Notes: generated by a model not told the origin, from the sequence alone. DNA of 64,000 nt from Inquilinus limosus DSM 16000 (GCF_000423185.1 NZ_AUHM01000001.1:496001-560000), one strand, 5' to 3'; shown: positions 27,119 through 37,359, counted from the first letter of the stretch. Made by a program: numbers and translations.

Positions 27119-27766
27119 CTAGCTGGTGATCCCGGCCGCGTCGGTGGCGGCGATAATCTCGTTCACCTTGTTCCCCAGAGAGGTCAGGGAGTTCTTTACG
27201 GCGTTGCTCTGGTTCGCCAGCCCGTTTGCCTTGTCACCCAAGGAGGTGATGGAGTTCTTCACCACGGCGTAGTTGGCCAGGAGCGTGTTCAGCTTCGCCG
27301 CCAGTGTTGCGATGGCGTTAGCCGCGCTCGCGATGTCGGTAACCGCCGCGATGGTGTTCGTACCTGACGTGCCTCCGGAGTTGTCCGTGACGGTGGAAAT
27401 GCTCTGGAGCGCCGCCAAGGACGTTGAAGACGACGTACCACCCGTTGAGTTCGTGAAGGTGGTCTGAGTGGACATGGCCCCCAGGGTGTTCCCTGTGGAG
27501 CCCCCTACAGAGACCGTGAGGGGATTGATCGGCGTGCGTGGGGCCGATGCCGACTGGGTGGCCGCTTCCGTGATGCCCGAGATGGTAATCGTCGCTGCGC
27601 TCACCAAGGGCGCATTCAGGAGGACGGTGTACCGGTCCGGTTGGGTGAAGGCCCTGGCGGAGCCGTTGGCCTTAACCGTCACGGTGCCCTGAATGGCGAC
27701 CGGAATGGAGAACGTGTCGTCCCCCGGCCGGCCCGCGTAGGAGATGGAAAAGGATCGGGTCGCCAT
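27119..27766 (-). CDS. virion-associated protein candidate, Ser/Thr-rich with helical C-terminus
   Basis: The protein has 215 residues. The N-terminal half is beta-rich (SFSISYAGRPGDDTFSIPVA, DRYTVLLNAPLVSAATITIS). A Thr/Ser/Gly-rich middle follows, then helical repeats with duplicated KNSITSLGDKANGLANQ and KNSLTSLGNKVNEI segments. It lies between the terminase genes and could be a decoration or fibre-accessory protein. No family is assigned. Confidence 0.6.
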   Translation of the reverse strand: MATRSFSISYAGRPGDDTFSIPVAIQGTVTVKANGSARAFTQPDRYTVLLNAPLVSAATITISGITEAATQSASAPRTPINPLTVSVGGSTGNTLGAMSTQTTFTNSTGGTSSSTSLAALQSISTVTDNSGGTSGTNTIAAVTDIASAANAIATLAAKLNTLLANYAVVKNSITSLGDKANGLANQSNAVKNSLTSLGNKVNEIIAATDAAGITS

Positions 27767-27767
27767 G

Positions 27768-28046
27768 TCAGTTCACCACGGGGTGCCCGTCCTCACCGAT
27801 GTTGGTGAAGTCAGGGAGCTGCTTATGGGCCGCCTGAGCGAGCCTCTGAAGGGCCGGGTCGGTCTCGGCGTCCGCGGTGATGTTGTTCAGCTTGAGGAAC
27901 GCGATCGCCTGGGCCATGACGGCAGCGGACGGCTTCTCCACCGCGCCCGTCTCGGGATCGGTGGTGGGCGTCAGGGCGTCGGCCAGGGCCTCGGCGAGCT
28001 GGGCGTGCAGTGCCGCCAGCTTGTCCAGGGATGCCTTCTTGCTCAT
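27768..28046 (-). CDS. terS: terminase small subunit (T7 gp18-like)
   Basis: The protein has 92 residues: MSKKASLDKLAALHAQLAEA, then AVMAQAIAFLKLNNITAD and an LPDFTNIGED end, matching T7 gp18-type DNA-recognition subunits. It overlaps the holin-like gene by 4 bp. Confidence 0.85.
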   Translation of the reverse strand: MSKKASLDKLAALHAQLAEALADALTPTTDPETGAVEKPSAAVMAQAIAFLKLNNITADAETDPALQRLAQAAHKQLPDFTNIGEDGHPVVN

Positions 28047-28261
28047 TTCAGGGAGAGAACCTTTGTAATGTCTACATATTGCAGAGCGAAGCTAATGGCC
28101 GCCGCCGCGCCAATGACGTAATAGCGCCAGCGTTCAAGGGCCGTTACACGGGTCTCCAGCTCAGAGTGCTGTCCGGCCATCTTGCGGACATCTGCAATGA
28201 GCATGTCGAGCTTGCCTTCTACCCTGCCCAGTAAGAGGGTGTGATTTTGGTCTTCAGCCAT
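28043..28261 (-). CDS. holin candidate (XhlA-like)
   Basis: The protein has 72 residues: an N-terminal amphipathic coiled coil (GRVEGKLDMLIADVRKMAGQ) and a single C-terminal membrane segment (YYVIGAAAAISFALQYV). Position before the small terminase equals that of T7 gp17.5 holin. Confidence 0.7.
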   Translation of the reverse strand: MAEDQNHTLLLGRVEGKLDMLIADVRKMAGQHSELETRVTALERWRYYVIGAAAAISFALQYVDITKVLSLK

Positions 28262-28282
28262 TGTTCTTTCACAGGGTAAGAA

Positions 28283-28305
28283 GGGAGCCCCCTAAGGGGC
28301 CCCCT
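28283..28305 (-). terminator. hairpin between tail-fibre and holin genes
   Basis: GGGGCCCC/GGGGGCTCCC pairing around CTTA, followed by TTCTT on the minus strand. It may be a terminator or a processing hairpin. Confidence 0.5.
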
Positions 28306-28310
28306 GAGAG

Positions 28311-30758
28311 TTACACCCGCTGGACCGCCGTCCGTCGTATGGCCATGCTCGGCTGGGCGCCTTGGACGGCCTGGAGGAGGGTTCCGTTAAGGGTGACGTT
28401 GACGGTGTTGTTGTAGACCTGATGCCAATGGAACGTCCCCGTTGCGGACATGCTCAGGAAGCCGTAGGCGAGCACAGCGGGGAACCCCGGGGCGTTGACG
28501 TGGATCTCCCACACCTTGCCCTCGGGGACTAGGTTCTCTGGCGCCGCCTGAGACGCTACATCCCAGATGGTCAGGGGCGTTCCGGACGTTGCTGTTCCCT
28601 GGAACTGCGGCCCGAACAGCTTGTTGCCGTTCAGCAGGAGGTCGCGCCGTGGCCGGAAGTAGCCCTTATCGGTCCCCGTCCGCCGCCCGACCTCAAGGAA
28701 CGGATCGGTGTCCCCGTTGTCATCGAACACGGCATAGGCGGTGAGCTGGCTACCCGTGGACAGGAAACGCCACCCGTGGGTGTCGTTGTACATGTTCACG
28801 TTTTCGCCACCGTTGCCACCCTGATTTCCGCCGTAGATGTTCAGGGTGTGCATGGCGTTGCCAATGACGCCGCCCAGCCACGGGCCGGTGATGCTGATCC
28901 GGTGGAACGGGGTGCTCGGATCGGCCGCGATCACGTCATAGAAGAAGCGGTTCGCAACGATGCCCGGCCGAGGAGAGGAATTCGGGTCGCCATTATCGGT
29001 CGTTTGGATTGCCGCGATTGTGGCCGCGATTCGTCCGGGGTCGCCCACCGGCAGCCCGTTGGACACCACTTCGCCGACCGCGAACGGAGAGCCGTTGTTG
29101 ACCACCGACGTGTTGTGCATCACCAGGAGATAGTTTCGGTTCCGCCACGAATACCGAGACAGAACCTCTCCGGTCGCCCCGGAGGTCTCTCCGGTCACAT
29201 TCTTGAAGAACTCGAATCCTGGCAGCGTACCCGTGCCGATGTCCAGCTTCGAGATGTACTGACCGTTCGCGTCGATGTCGCCCGAGACCATCGAATAGCG
29301 CGACTTGCGCAGGAAGACGACGCCGCCCCACCAGCACGAGGCGATGCGGCCGAAATGGATGTACTGGGCTTCCACGATGGGGACGCCAAGCTGGCCCGTG
29401 ATTGTCGGACCGTCAAACAGCAGGCCCAGGTTACAGCCTGAGATAATCCCGCCACGCCACCAGTTCTCGGTGCAGCTGAAGTTGGCGGCCGTGCAACGGA
29501 CGGCCATGTTCAGATCGTAGGCGTAGCCCAGTTCCAGTTGGAAGCCCGCCGCACCGTTCTGCATGGAGAGGGGAGCGGTCGGGTGTCCGGAACCAATTCC
29601 GATGCCGTCCGCATTTCGGCCTGAGCCGATCATGAACCCGACTTTGACGCGGACGTTCTGCTGCTGCCCGGTCGAGTTTCGACCCACGCCGATCAGCGGT
29701 TGCTTGCCCATGAGGCCGGGAACTCCCGGCGTGAAGCTAGGAAGCGCCAATAGGGTGGCGTTCGAGAAATCCACTACGAAGCCCCTGCGCCCCTCGGCAA
29801 CCGTGCTGTAGAGGTTGTCCAGGTCCAGCGTGGAGGCGAACCCAATCGTTCCGGCCCCGCGCATGCCGCTAAGGCCCAGCTTCAGGCAGAAGTCCAAGCA
29901 CGCCCGAGCGGCGGGGGCGTCATCCGCCACACCATCGCACACGGCCCCGAACATGCGAATGTCGGGGTACTTCTCCGCCAGCTCCCACCAGTTGCCCAAG
30001 GCGTCCTGGATCTTGCCGGCGTGGTTCGGCTCCGTGCCGACGCGCTTGTACACCGCCCCGCCCCCGTCACCCGCAGCGAGATAGCCACCCGTACGGATCA
30101 CGGACCGGACCGGGGAGACCTGGGCGAGCTGCACAGCCCCCGCGGTGGAATAGTCGTAGGCCACCTCGCCGGGCATCGGTGCGGTCCGGTTGATGGCCTC
30201 CTGAAGGAGGTCCCGGCCGGACGTGAGGGTCATCCCGTCCGCCTCCTCCACAGGGTAACCGAGCATGGTCACCCGCTTCAGGCGGCCCTTCCAGCTCGTC
30301 TTGTCCTCTGTAAGGATCAGCGCATTGTCGTCAAAGTAGCCCTTCGGGACCACATCGCCGGTCCCCACAGGCGCCGCCGCGTTGACGATACGGCTCCCCC
30401 GAGCATCCCAGGTGAGACCCGGAACGGTCAGCTTCATGGACAGGCCGTCGCTGTACTGGCCTTCCTGGGCGAGATGGAGGAGCTGGGCGAATTCGACGTT
30501 CAGGTCAGCAGCAGCCAGGGTGCTGTCGTCCTGAACCTCTGTGACCGGCTGGGAGTTATCGGTGATCCGCCTGATGATCAGGACATCGCCCACCTGGGTT
30601 GGCACCGAAACGTAGTTGTCCGCGGTCCAGACGAGCGGGACCTCGGCCCCGTTAAGATACCCGTGGACGTAGGCTTTGGAGATGTACTCGAAGGGCACCT
30701 GCCACGGGCCGGAAGTGCCGTTGCCCGTATAGATGACCTCGGTATGGATGTCAGCCAA
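28311..30758 (-). CDS. tail fibre/tailspike (T7 gp17-like N-terminus)
   Basis: The protein has 815 residues. The first 150 match the T7 tail-fibre attachment domain (VIYTGNGTSGPWQVPFEYIS, VGDVLIIRRITDNSQPVTEV, AADLNVEFAQLLHLAQE). The middle is Gly-rich with a right-handed beta-helix look, starting at the DIRMFGAVCDGVADDAPAAR segment typical of pectate-lyase-like tailspikes. It probably binds or degrades a surface polysaccharide of the host. Confidence 0.88.
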   Translation of the reverse strand: MADIHTEVIYTGNGTSGPWQVPFEYISKAYVHGYLNGAEVPLVWTADNYVSVPTQVGDVLIIRRITDNSQPVTEVQDDSTLAAADLNVEFAQLLHLAQEGQYSDGLSMKLTVPGLTWDARGSRIVNAAAPVGTGDVVPKGYFDDNALILTEDKTSWKGRLKRVTMLGYPVEEADGMTLTSGRDLLQEAINRTAPMPGEVAYDYSTAGAVQLAQVSPVRSVIRTGGYLAAGDGGGAVYKRVGTEPNHAGKIQDALGNWWELAEKYPDIRMFGAVCDGVADDAPAARACLDFCLKLGLSGMRGAGTIGFASTLDLDNLYSTVAEGRRGFVVDFSNATLLALPSFTPGVPGLMGKQPLIGVGRNSTGQQQNVRVKVGFMIGSGRNADGIGIGSGHPTAPLSMQNGAAGFQLELGYAYDLNMAVRCTAANFSCTENWWRGGIISGCNLGLLFDGPTITGQLGVPIVEAQYIHFGRIASCWWGGVVFLRKSRYSMVSGDIDANGQYISKLDIGTGTLPGFEFFKNVTGETSGATGEVLSRYSWRNRNYLLVMHNTSVVNNGSPFAVGEVVSNGLPVGDPGRIAATIAAIQTTDNGDPNSSPRPGIVANRFFYDVIAADPSTPFHRISITGPWLGGVIGNAMHTLNIYGGNQGGNGGENVNMYNDTHGWRFLSTGSQLTAYAVFDDNGDTDPFLEVGRRTGTDKGYFRPRRDLLLNGNKLFGPQFQGTATSGTPLTIWDVASQAAPENLVPEGKVWEIHVNAPGFPAVLAYGFLSMSATGTFHWHQVYNNTVNVTLNGTLLQAVQGAQPSMAIRRTAVQRV

Positions 30759-30770
30759 GGTGTCTCCTAG

Positions 30771-30800
30771 AAAAGCGAAGGGGCCGCACTAGGCGACCCC
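30771..30800 (-). terminator. hairpin between internal virion protein and tail-fibre genes
   Basis: GGGGTCGC and GCGGCCCC pair around CTAGT, followed by TTCGCTTTTC on the minus strand. Confidence 0.55.
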
Positions 30801-30826
30801 TGAAGTTGATCTCTATGGTTGCTTGC

Positions 30827-33800
30827 TCACTCATCTCGTGGCGCTCTCTGCGGTGCCCCACTGATGAGGGCGTTGAGCGGCACGGTGAGGAACATTGAGT
30901 TCCCGAACGGGAGTGCTCGGGTTGCCTGCCGGTACTCCTGTTGGGACGGCTGCCGGCCGTGGAAGATCGGCTGAACGATGGAGCCGAGCGCGGATGAGAG
31001 GTCCCCGTAAAGGGCCACTGTTGGGTTCCCGAAGAACGGATCGTTCTGGAGCCCCGTGGTGCGCCCGGAGAACATCGGATCGAAGCCGGAACTGAACCGG
31101 GCCGTGTCCACTAACATGGGGATGATCGACGCCATCCCGGTGCGCTGGAACGCCGCCAGGGCGATGTTCTTTTCAGACAGGCGCTCCTTCAGGTACTTCT
31201 CCCTGTCCGGCCGCCCGATGGACTGGACCGAGGTCTGGGCCGCGTAGATGGTTCCCCCGAGCATCATCGTGAACATGGCGGTAGCCAGGGCTTCCCGGTC
31301 CCGCATGTTCATGTGCCACAGCGTTTGCTTGAAGAAGGAGCCGATCATGAAGGTACGGAATTGGAAGGCTGCCTTCATGAACCGGTTCTGCATCCAGTAC
31401 GGCAGCGCGCCGGGATCGTTCTCCTGGACGATACGTCTCGCCCAGCGGAATACGGCGCCCTCGAAGGCGGCCCGGGCCTCTACGTCTTCCCACTGGTCTA
31501 GGTTCAGGCGGGTCACCTTCCCGAACTCCCCACTGGCCCTTGAAGCGTTGGCCTTGAACTGCTCCAGAACACGCCCGAGCATCTTCTCGTCCAGCCCCAG
31601 TGACGCCATCCGCCGGAGGTTCGCCTTGGTGGGGTTGCGGGCGAGGTCTGCAAACTTGTAGACGATACCGCGCATGGCGGTCGTCTGAAGAAAGCGGTTG
31701 ATGTAGCGCATGCCTGAGATGGTACTGACCACACGGGCTCCCTCACGAAGCCCCTGATCGACCCTCGCCCAGGCCGGGCTCATGCTGTCGCCGAAGTAGT
31801 CGTCGTCCCAGCGGTAGGGCATGGCACCCTTCAGGTCATCTGCACCAATCCCAAAGACAGCCTCCAGTTCGTTCCCCAGATCGTCCCCCAGGGAGCCCGT
31901 CTTGGCGTCCCTGATGAGCGCCCGGAACGAGGGGACGCCCTGGATCGTGGCCCGGAGGCCAAGGTTGCCGATGATGCTCCCCAGCTCCACCGCCTGCGCC
32001 CAGCCCATGTTGTTCATGAGGCGGACGAAGTTGAATAGCATGATGGTTCGGGTGAGCTGGGCTAACTCCCCGCTGTCGCTCGGGTCGGGTGTGCCTATGA
32101 TGGCCCGGTAGATGGTCTGGAGCTGTTTGACGCCCTTCTCGGTGTCCTTCAGCCCTTTGAACTCCCCGTAGGCCCTGGCCGCATCGATCAGCGACCCGAA
32201 CTCGTTATCCGAGGTGATCCCGTCCACCACCGTGTTCCCGTCCGCATCCCGAACCCTGATACGGCCGAGCGCAATCCGCCCGCTCATGTCCCGGCTGTAG
32301 GCATGGAACAGGTCCATGGCGTTGTTGTGGAGGAGTTCATCGAACCGGATCACCCGACCGTTCGGCGCAGTGATCGTGGCGTGCTCGTTCAGGAGGGCGC
32401 GGAACTTGCCCCTTGAAGGGTTCGCGCTGTCCTCCTGGGGACGGAGTTGCTTGGCGAGAGACTGGGCGTCCAGCTCATCCACCCCAAGGTCCTTGAGGCT
32501 CTGGACAAGGTAATCTTGATCGTCGCTCCCGAGGGGTCGGTCAAGTCTACTTGACAGGCCAGCGTCACGTTGGCGCAGTTTCTTGACCATGCCCTCGGCG
32601 ACGCGGTGGGCGACCTCGTCTTCAAGATTGGGCTGTTTGTCCAACAGGGCCTTCTTGTACAACTGGACCACGCCCGTCTGCCCGATCTCAAGGAACAGCT
32701 TGTTCAGCTTGTTGAAGTCGTAGAGTCGGGGGACGTAGTTGTCGTTCGGATCTAGTTTCTCGTAGCCCTTAATGGCCCTCCGGATACTCCCGTCCTGTAG
32801 CCCTGGGTTCTGCGCCATCTTCACGAAGTCGGCGTAGGCCGCTCGGAATGCTTCGCCCGCCTTGACCACGTTCGGATCAAAGGTGACGGACGGATCAGTG
32901 TTCCGCATGAACGCGGACACCTGATCGTTGAATTCATCCCAGGCCGGCCCCCACTGCTTCTTCACGAAGCCCAGGTTCCGCTCCTTGGCCCAGGCGTTCC
33001 AGGCCGGGAGGACCGACCGCTGCACCCGGACGCTCATCCGATGGTGCAGCCGCGCTGCGTCCTCAGAGGCCCCGAAGGCGGTCGCTATGGTCCCGTTACG
33101 GTTCCCCACGGCGTCCTCGGCCAGGACATTGCCCAGCGCCCGGAAGACGGCGTTATCGCTGGACTTCAGCCACCCGGTAAGGTCTTGCCTGAGGCGTCCC
33201 GCAAAGGCCGTCTGGGGGACGCTCACGTTCTCCCATATGCGCACGTCATCCCTCAGGGGGAACGTTGCGTTGGCTTGCATCGCGCCCGCTGTGGAGCCCG
33301 GAGCGGGGGTCAGGGAGGTGGTCTCCCTGAGTTCCTTACCGATGCGCATAACGGGCTCGGCGAGGTCCGGGGCGGTTCGTGACAGGGCGCCGAAGCCGGC
33401 CCCGAGGATCATCCCAGCGCCGGCCGCCATGAGCACGTCCCGCTCCCCCACGCCGGGGGTGATAGAGGCGTCCACCGCTTCGAGGCCGCCAGCAGCGGCG
33501 CCTTCGACGCCAGCGAACACGCCCGCCCGGCCTAAGGCACTCAGGCCCCGACCGGCAACGGCCAGCTCCCCCAGGCCCCCCGAGGCAATCGCGAGGGCCA
33601 GAGACGCGGGGTCGAGCATGTTCACCGCCAGCCGGGTCACCATTCCGGTGACGCCAGCCTGCGCCAACGTCTCCTCACGGTCTTGCCGGTCCCGGAGCTG
33701 CTGTGCCAACCAGTCGGCGTGTTCCGAGGACATGGCCTCATCAAGGCCCGCTAGGCTGTCCTCAGTGAGCCCGTATTGCTTCTGTAGGTCTTTCAGGCGT

Positions 33801-34468
33801 TGCTCATCCAGCCTGAAGTTCAGGTCAGGCGCGAACTCGGGCCGTTCCTGGATGAAGTGGGCGGTGACGCTATCTTGGTTCACCGCTGCCGTTAGGGTGT
33901 TCCACAGGCCCGGACCTTCGGCCTCCTGCCTCAGTTCCTCTTGGCGCTGTTCGAGCCGAGGAACCGGGGCGGGATCAACGGCGCCGCCGAGGTCCGGATT
34001 GGAAGGGAGGGGGGCGGCGCTGCCATCCCCCTCCATGATCTGCCGGGCGTAGTTCAACCGGTTCTGCCACCCGTCGCCCCCTCGGGGGTTCTCCTTGGTC
34101 CACCCGCGGGGACGCTCAAAGCCGATGAAGATGTCATTGGCTTCCTCCAGCGTCTTTGCGTTCCGGAGGCGCTGGCCGATGCCGGCCTCACTCGTCTCCA
34201 GCTCGTGGGCCAGGAAGGCGAACTGGGTTGTCAAATCGTTTGGCGTCTTCCCGCGTTCGGTGGCGAACTGGATCAGCGCCGTCTTGCGGCCCTTTCCGGG
34301 CTCCGGATCGCGCCACCCGGCGATGCCCAGACCGGTCCCATTGTCGTGTACGGCGTCCGGGTTCAGGTTGCTTTCTTGGACCAAGTTTCCCACAATGGCC
34401 GCAGCGGCAACATCGGGATACCCCTTGGCCTTGAAATAGGCGTATGCCGCCTGTGCCCTTTCGTTCAT
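30827..34468 (-). CDS. internal virion protein D (T7 gp16-like) with N-terminal lysozyme domain
   Basis: The protein has 1213 residues (T7 gp16 1318). The N-terminal 140 residues look like a phage tail lysozyme (AAAAIVGNLVQESNLNPDAV, then GLGIAGWRDPEPGKGRKTAL). The rest is a long ejection protein with a hydrophobic Gly/Ala region near 290-380. It is ejected into the cell to form the DNA channel through peptidoglycan and inner membrane. A family B palindrome (32540-32555) lies inside the gene. Confidence 0.88.
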   Translation of the reverse strand: MNERAQAAYAYFKAKGYPDVAAAAIVGNLVQESNLNPDAVHDNGTGLGIAGWRDPEPGKGRKTALIQFATERGKTPNDLTTQFAFLAHELETSEAGIGQRLRNAKTLEEANDIFIGFERPRGWTKENPRGGDGWQNRLNYARQIMEGDGSAAPLPSNPDLGGAVDPAPVPRLEQRQEELRQEAEGPGLWNTLTAAVNQDSVTAHFIQERPEFAPDLNFRLDEQRLKDLQKQYGLTEDSLAGLDEAMSSEHADWLAQQLRDRQDREETLAQAGVTGMVTRLAVNMLDPASLALAIASGGLGELAVAGRGLSALGRAGVFAGVEGAAAGGLEAVDASITPGVGERDVLMAAGAGMILGAGFGALSRTAPDLAEPVMRIGKELRETTSLTPAPGSTAGAMQANATFPLRDDVRIWENVSVPQTAFAGRLRQDLTGWLKSSDNAVFRALGNVLAEDAVGNRNGTIATAFGASEDAARLHHRMSVRVQRSVLPAWNAWAKERNLGFVKKQWGPAWDEFNDQVSAFMRNTDPSVTFDPNVVKAGEAFRAAYADFVKMAQNPGLQDGSIRRAIKGYEKLDPNDNYVPRLYDFNKLNKLFLEIGQTGVVQLYKKALLDKQPNLEDEVAHRVAEGMVKKLRQRDAGLSSRLDRPLGSDDQDYLVQSLKDLGVDELDAQSLAKQLRPQEDSANPSRGKFRALLNEHATITAPNGRVIRFDELLHNNAMDLFHAYSRDMSGRIALGRIRVRDADGNTVVDGITSDNEFGSLIDAARAYGEFKGLKDTEKGVKQLQTIYRAIIGTPDPSDSGELAQLTRTIMLFNFVRLMNNMGWAQAVELGSIIGNLGLRATIQGVPSFRALIRDAKTGSLGDDLGNELEAVFGIGADDLKGAMPYRWDDDYFGDSMSPAWARVDQGLREGARVVSTISGMRYINRFLQTTAMRGIVYKFADLARNPTKANLRRMASLGLDEKMLGRVLEQFKANASRASGEFGKVTRLNLDQWEDVEARAAFEGAVFRWARRIVQENDPGALPYWMQNRFMKAAFQFRTFMIGSFFKQTLWHMNMRDREALATAMFTMMLGGTIYAAQTSVQSIGRPDREKYLKERLSEKNIALAAFQRTGMASIIPMLVDTARFSSGFDPMFSGRTTGLQNDPFFGNPTVALYGDLSSALGSIVQPIFHGRQPSQQEYRQATRALPFGNSMFLTVPLNALISGAPQRAPRDE
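32540..32555. promoter_or_regulatory. family B palindrome, site 2 (intragenic)
   Basis: GTCAAGTCTACTTGAC, 7-bp arms with a 2-bp spacer, inside the gp16-like gene. Confidence 0.6.
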
Positions 34469-36819
34469 TCCGTCTCCTGCTGTTCGCGCATCTGGCGGAG
34501 GTGTCCTCGAAGACCGCCTCGTGGGGTTCTCAACATCTCCTGCCGGGCGTTCTGGTCCTGTATGATCCGCTGGCGCTCCTCGGCCAGCTCCTTCTCACGC
34601 TCCTCAGCGTCCCTCTGCATCTGCTCCCAGATGTCCTCCATGGTGATGTAGAGGGGCCCCTTACCGGGGACGGCCACAGGTAGGCCGCTGCTATCGACCA
34701 CCTGCCAGCGCCCCGCAGAGGTCCCATCAGGGACCACCTTCAGGTCCCCGAATTCCGGCACGTAGTCCTTAGCACCACCGTCATAGAGGTCGCGCATCTT
34801 CCGGGTGATCCTGGCCCCGATATCCGGCGGGTAGGCTCGGGCATTGGCCATGACCGCGTACCCGTTCACGTTGATGTGAGACGCGGTGTACTGCTCAGTG
34901 GCGGCCTCAACCGCCCGCTGCGGGGACAGGCCAAGGTCCATGTTGCGGTAGGCCAGGGTCTCGATCTGGGATCGAACCTCTCCGGTATTCTCGACCGGCC
35001 CAACGATCCCCTCAGAGCCCCACCAGAGGCGCCCAAGGGAGGTCGTGGGGTCAGCCCTCAAGACCACGTCATCGGCCGCCTGACGGATAGCTTCCCGCTC
35101 CGTGGAGGAGAGGTTCACCGAGGCGCGGCGCGCGACGCCGGAAAGCTGAATGGCCTGCCCGGCCGCCTGCTCGAAGGTCAGGCCGGCGTACTCCATGCCG
35201 ATCCGGATGTCCTCGTAGAAGGTCCGGTCACGGTCATCCTTGAGGAGGTTCTGGCGGGCGTACATGGGGAGCTGGGCGTAGACCCCACGCCAGCTCTCGT
35301 AGGCGTCCTGGAGATTGCCCAGCGGGGGAAGCCCCTTCTGGACATCCACCCCACGGACACTCGCAGCGGCCCCCGCAAGGGTGTTCTGGAGGGGCACGTC
35401 ATCGAACTGGTTCGGAGCGTAGAACTGGACGCTGTCGTAGACGGCTTTCTGGGCCGGCGTCATGTTCTCCGCCTGGGCCTTCCGGTTGCTCTCCTCAGTC
35501 CACCTCTGGATGGCGTTCTGGATCTGATCGGAGCGCGACAGGGTGGTCTCCTCGCCGCTCTCGTTCAGAACCTTGGTGTCCCGGATCAGGGCGCCGCGCT
35601 TGTCCACGGCGATGTCCCAGGCGGTGTTATACGCCTGCTCCTTGGACTTCTGCGAGGCTGCGGCTAGGGCGGCCTTCTCCTGCTGCTTTGCGAGGGCGGC
35701 ACGGTTGCGCTCAAGCGCCTCTAGGTTCTGGACCTTGAGGCGCGTCCACTCCTCCTCACCGTACAGGCCATCCCGCAGGCCCGCGTCCAGCTCCTCGTCC
35801 GTGGCCCGGCCATCGTTGACCTTGGACCGGATGTCCACCACGCGGGGGGCCTGGGCACGCTGGGCAAGCTCGAACTGCCGGGACCGCGCCCGTTCGATGT
35901 ACTTGGTGGCGTCCGCGGCGAACTCGCGCTTGTTGCCGAGCGACCCTACCCCGCCACGGTCATCCGTGAGGATGTACTGGACGGTGTCCAGGTCGCCCTC
36001 ATCGGCCAGCCGCGAGACCACGCCCATAAGGACGCGATCCTGATCCGCCATGGACATCACGTTGAGAGCGGCATTGGACTTCATGTCCGCCCGGATGCGC
36101 TCGTAATAGGCTTGCGGGGAGTAGGTCCCATCAAGCTGCATCTGCGTCCGGGTGTTGATGAACTGCCCCGTGATCTGGTCCCCGGCCTGCGTCTTGTAGA
36201 ACTCGGTCTTGTCCTGGACGTTCTGGGGGCGAAGCTTGCTCGCGATGGCCTCGAAGGACCGGGCGGCCTGACGCTGCGCGAAGGGATCGTCCCCCACCGC
36301 AGCTACGGCGGCGCGCTGGCCCTGGGCAATGAACTCGTCCAGGTTCCCGTTGTTCTTGTCGAAGCCAGTTTCGTATTGCTTGACCAGCTCAAGGGCGGCC
36401 TGGGTGCCCGCGTTCCCGCCGTATATCTGCATGAACTTGGCTCGGGCGAAGGGCCCTTCCCAGTTCTTGATAGCGCCGCTCTTGATGAACTCGTGCTGTT
36501 CCTGGAGGGTCATCCCTCCGATGCGGGCCTCAGCACGGGCCTCCTGGGCCTGACGCTCCTTGTCCATCTGGTCATCGGCGAACCGGGCCAGGACGGGCGA
36601 GAAGTCGCGGAGACCCTGGGCCAGCGCAAGCCACCCATCACCAGCCCCTCGGGGGGCCGGCGGGGGCGCGTAGGTGTCCACAGGTGCCGCGGCAGGGGTG
36701 CTGATCTGGCGGGGCGTGAGCTGGGGCTGCGGGGTGCGGACTAGGCGCGGTTCACGGCGTCCGCCGCCGGCAACGGTGCTGTCCCGCTGCGGTGTAAGTC
36801 CGGGCAGAAGCCGGGCCAT
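34465..36819 (-). CDS. internal virion protein C (T7 gp15-like)
   Basis: The protein has 784 residues (T7 gp15 747), mostly alpha-helical and rich in Gln and Arg, in the gp15 position between gp14- and gp16-like genes and overlapping the latter by 4 bp. The sequence starts MARLLPGLTPQRDSTVAGGG. It forms the ejection tube with the other internal proteins. Assignment rests on size and order more than on motifs. Confidence 0.82.
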   Translation of the reverse strand: MARLLPGLTPQRDSTVAGGGRREPRLVRTPQPQLTPRQISTPAAAPVDTYAPPPAPRGAGDGWLALAQGLRDFSPVLARFADDQMDKERQAQEARAEARIGGMTLQEQHEFIKSGAIKNWEGPFARAKFMQIYGGNAGTQAALELVKQYETGFDKNNGNLDEFIAQGQRAAVAAVGDDPFAQRQAARSFEAIASKLRPQNVQDKTEFYKTQAGDQITGQFINTRTQMQLDGTYSPQAYYERIRADMKSNAALNVMSMADQDRVLMGVVSRLADEGDLDTVQYILTDDRGGVGSLGNKREFAADATKYIERARSRQFELAQRAQAPRVVDIRSKVNDGRATDEELDAGLRDGLYGEEEWTRLKVQNLEALERNRAALAKQQEKAALAAASQKSKEQAYNTAWDIAVDKRGALIRDTKVLNESGEETTLSRSDQIQNAIQRWTEESNRKAQAENMTPAQKAVYDSVQFYAPNQFDDVPLQNTLAGAAASVRGVDVQKGLPPLGNLQDAYESWRGVYAQLPMYARQNLLKDDRDRTFYEDIRIGMEYAGLTFEQAAGQAIQLSGVARRASVNLSSTEREAIRQAADDVVLRADPTTSLGRLWWGSEGIVGPVENTGEVRSQIETLAYRNMDLGLSPQRAVEAATEQYTASHINVNGYAVMANARAYPPDIGARITRKMRDLYDGGAKDYVPEFGDLKVVPDGTSAGRWQVVDSSGLPVAVPGKGPLYITMEDIWEQMQRDAEEREKELAEERQRIIQDQNARQEMLRTPRGGLRGHLRQMREQQETE

Positions 36820-36822
36820 GCG

Positions 36823-37359
36823 TTACTCCTTGGGTTTGTATCGGTAGTAGGCGTCGTAGCCGGACACGGCCGACTTCCCGATGGCCAGGCCATAGTCGAG
36901 AAGGGTTGGTCCCTCGGCGCGCTGGTAGGTTCCCCTTGCGATGGCCTGGGCGTTGATGCCCTGACGCTGCACCTGGAACTGGTCCGTGGTGTTGGTGAGG
37001 CTCCGGTCAATGGTGGCGAGGTTCCGCCCATAGACGGCCTCAAGGTCCCCTAGAAGGACCTCCACGCCGGTCCCCGCAAGGCCACTCTCCATGGCCCTGA
37101 GGGAGGCCGTAGCAGCGGCCTGACGGTACTGGGAGCCCTCCTGGATGCGTTGCTCGGTGGCCGCCTGCTCCTCCTGGATCTGGCGGCGGTTGAGCTGTGC
37201 CTGTTCCTCACCAGCGGCCCTGACGGCCTCTTGGCGCTGGGCTCGGGCGTACTGGTTTTGGGCGTCAGCCTGGGCCTGCTGGCCCATGAGCGAGGCGCCC
37301 TGGGAAAGTGCGGTGACGCCTCCGGTGATGAGTCCAATGGTCAGCGGATCAAAGCACAC
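36823..37359 (-). CDS. internal virion protein B (T7 gp14-like)
   Basis: The protein has 178 residues starting at GTG 37359, just after AGGAGG. An N-terminal hydrophobic segment (FDPLTIGLITGGVTALSQGA) is followed by a Gln/Ala-rich helix (AQADAQNQYARAQRQEAVRA), the gp14 pattern. It is ejected with gp15/gp16 to build the outer-membrane part of the channel. The frame is open to 37455 but has no ribosome-binding site there. Confidence 0.8.
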   Translation of the reverse strand: MCFDPLTIGLITGGVTALSQGASLMGQQAQADAQNQYARAQRQEAVRAAGEEQAQLNRRQIQEEQAATEQRIQEGSQYRQAAATASLRAMESGLAGTGVEVLLGDLEAVYGRNLATIDRSLTNTTDQFQVQRQGINAQAIARGTYQRAEGPTLLDYGLAIGKSAVSGYDAYYRYKPKE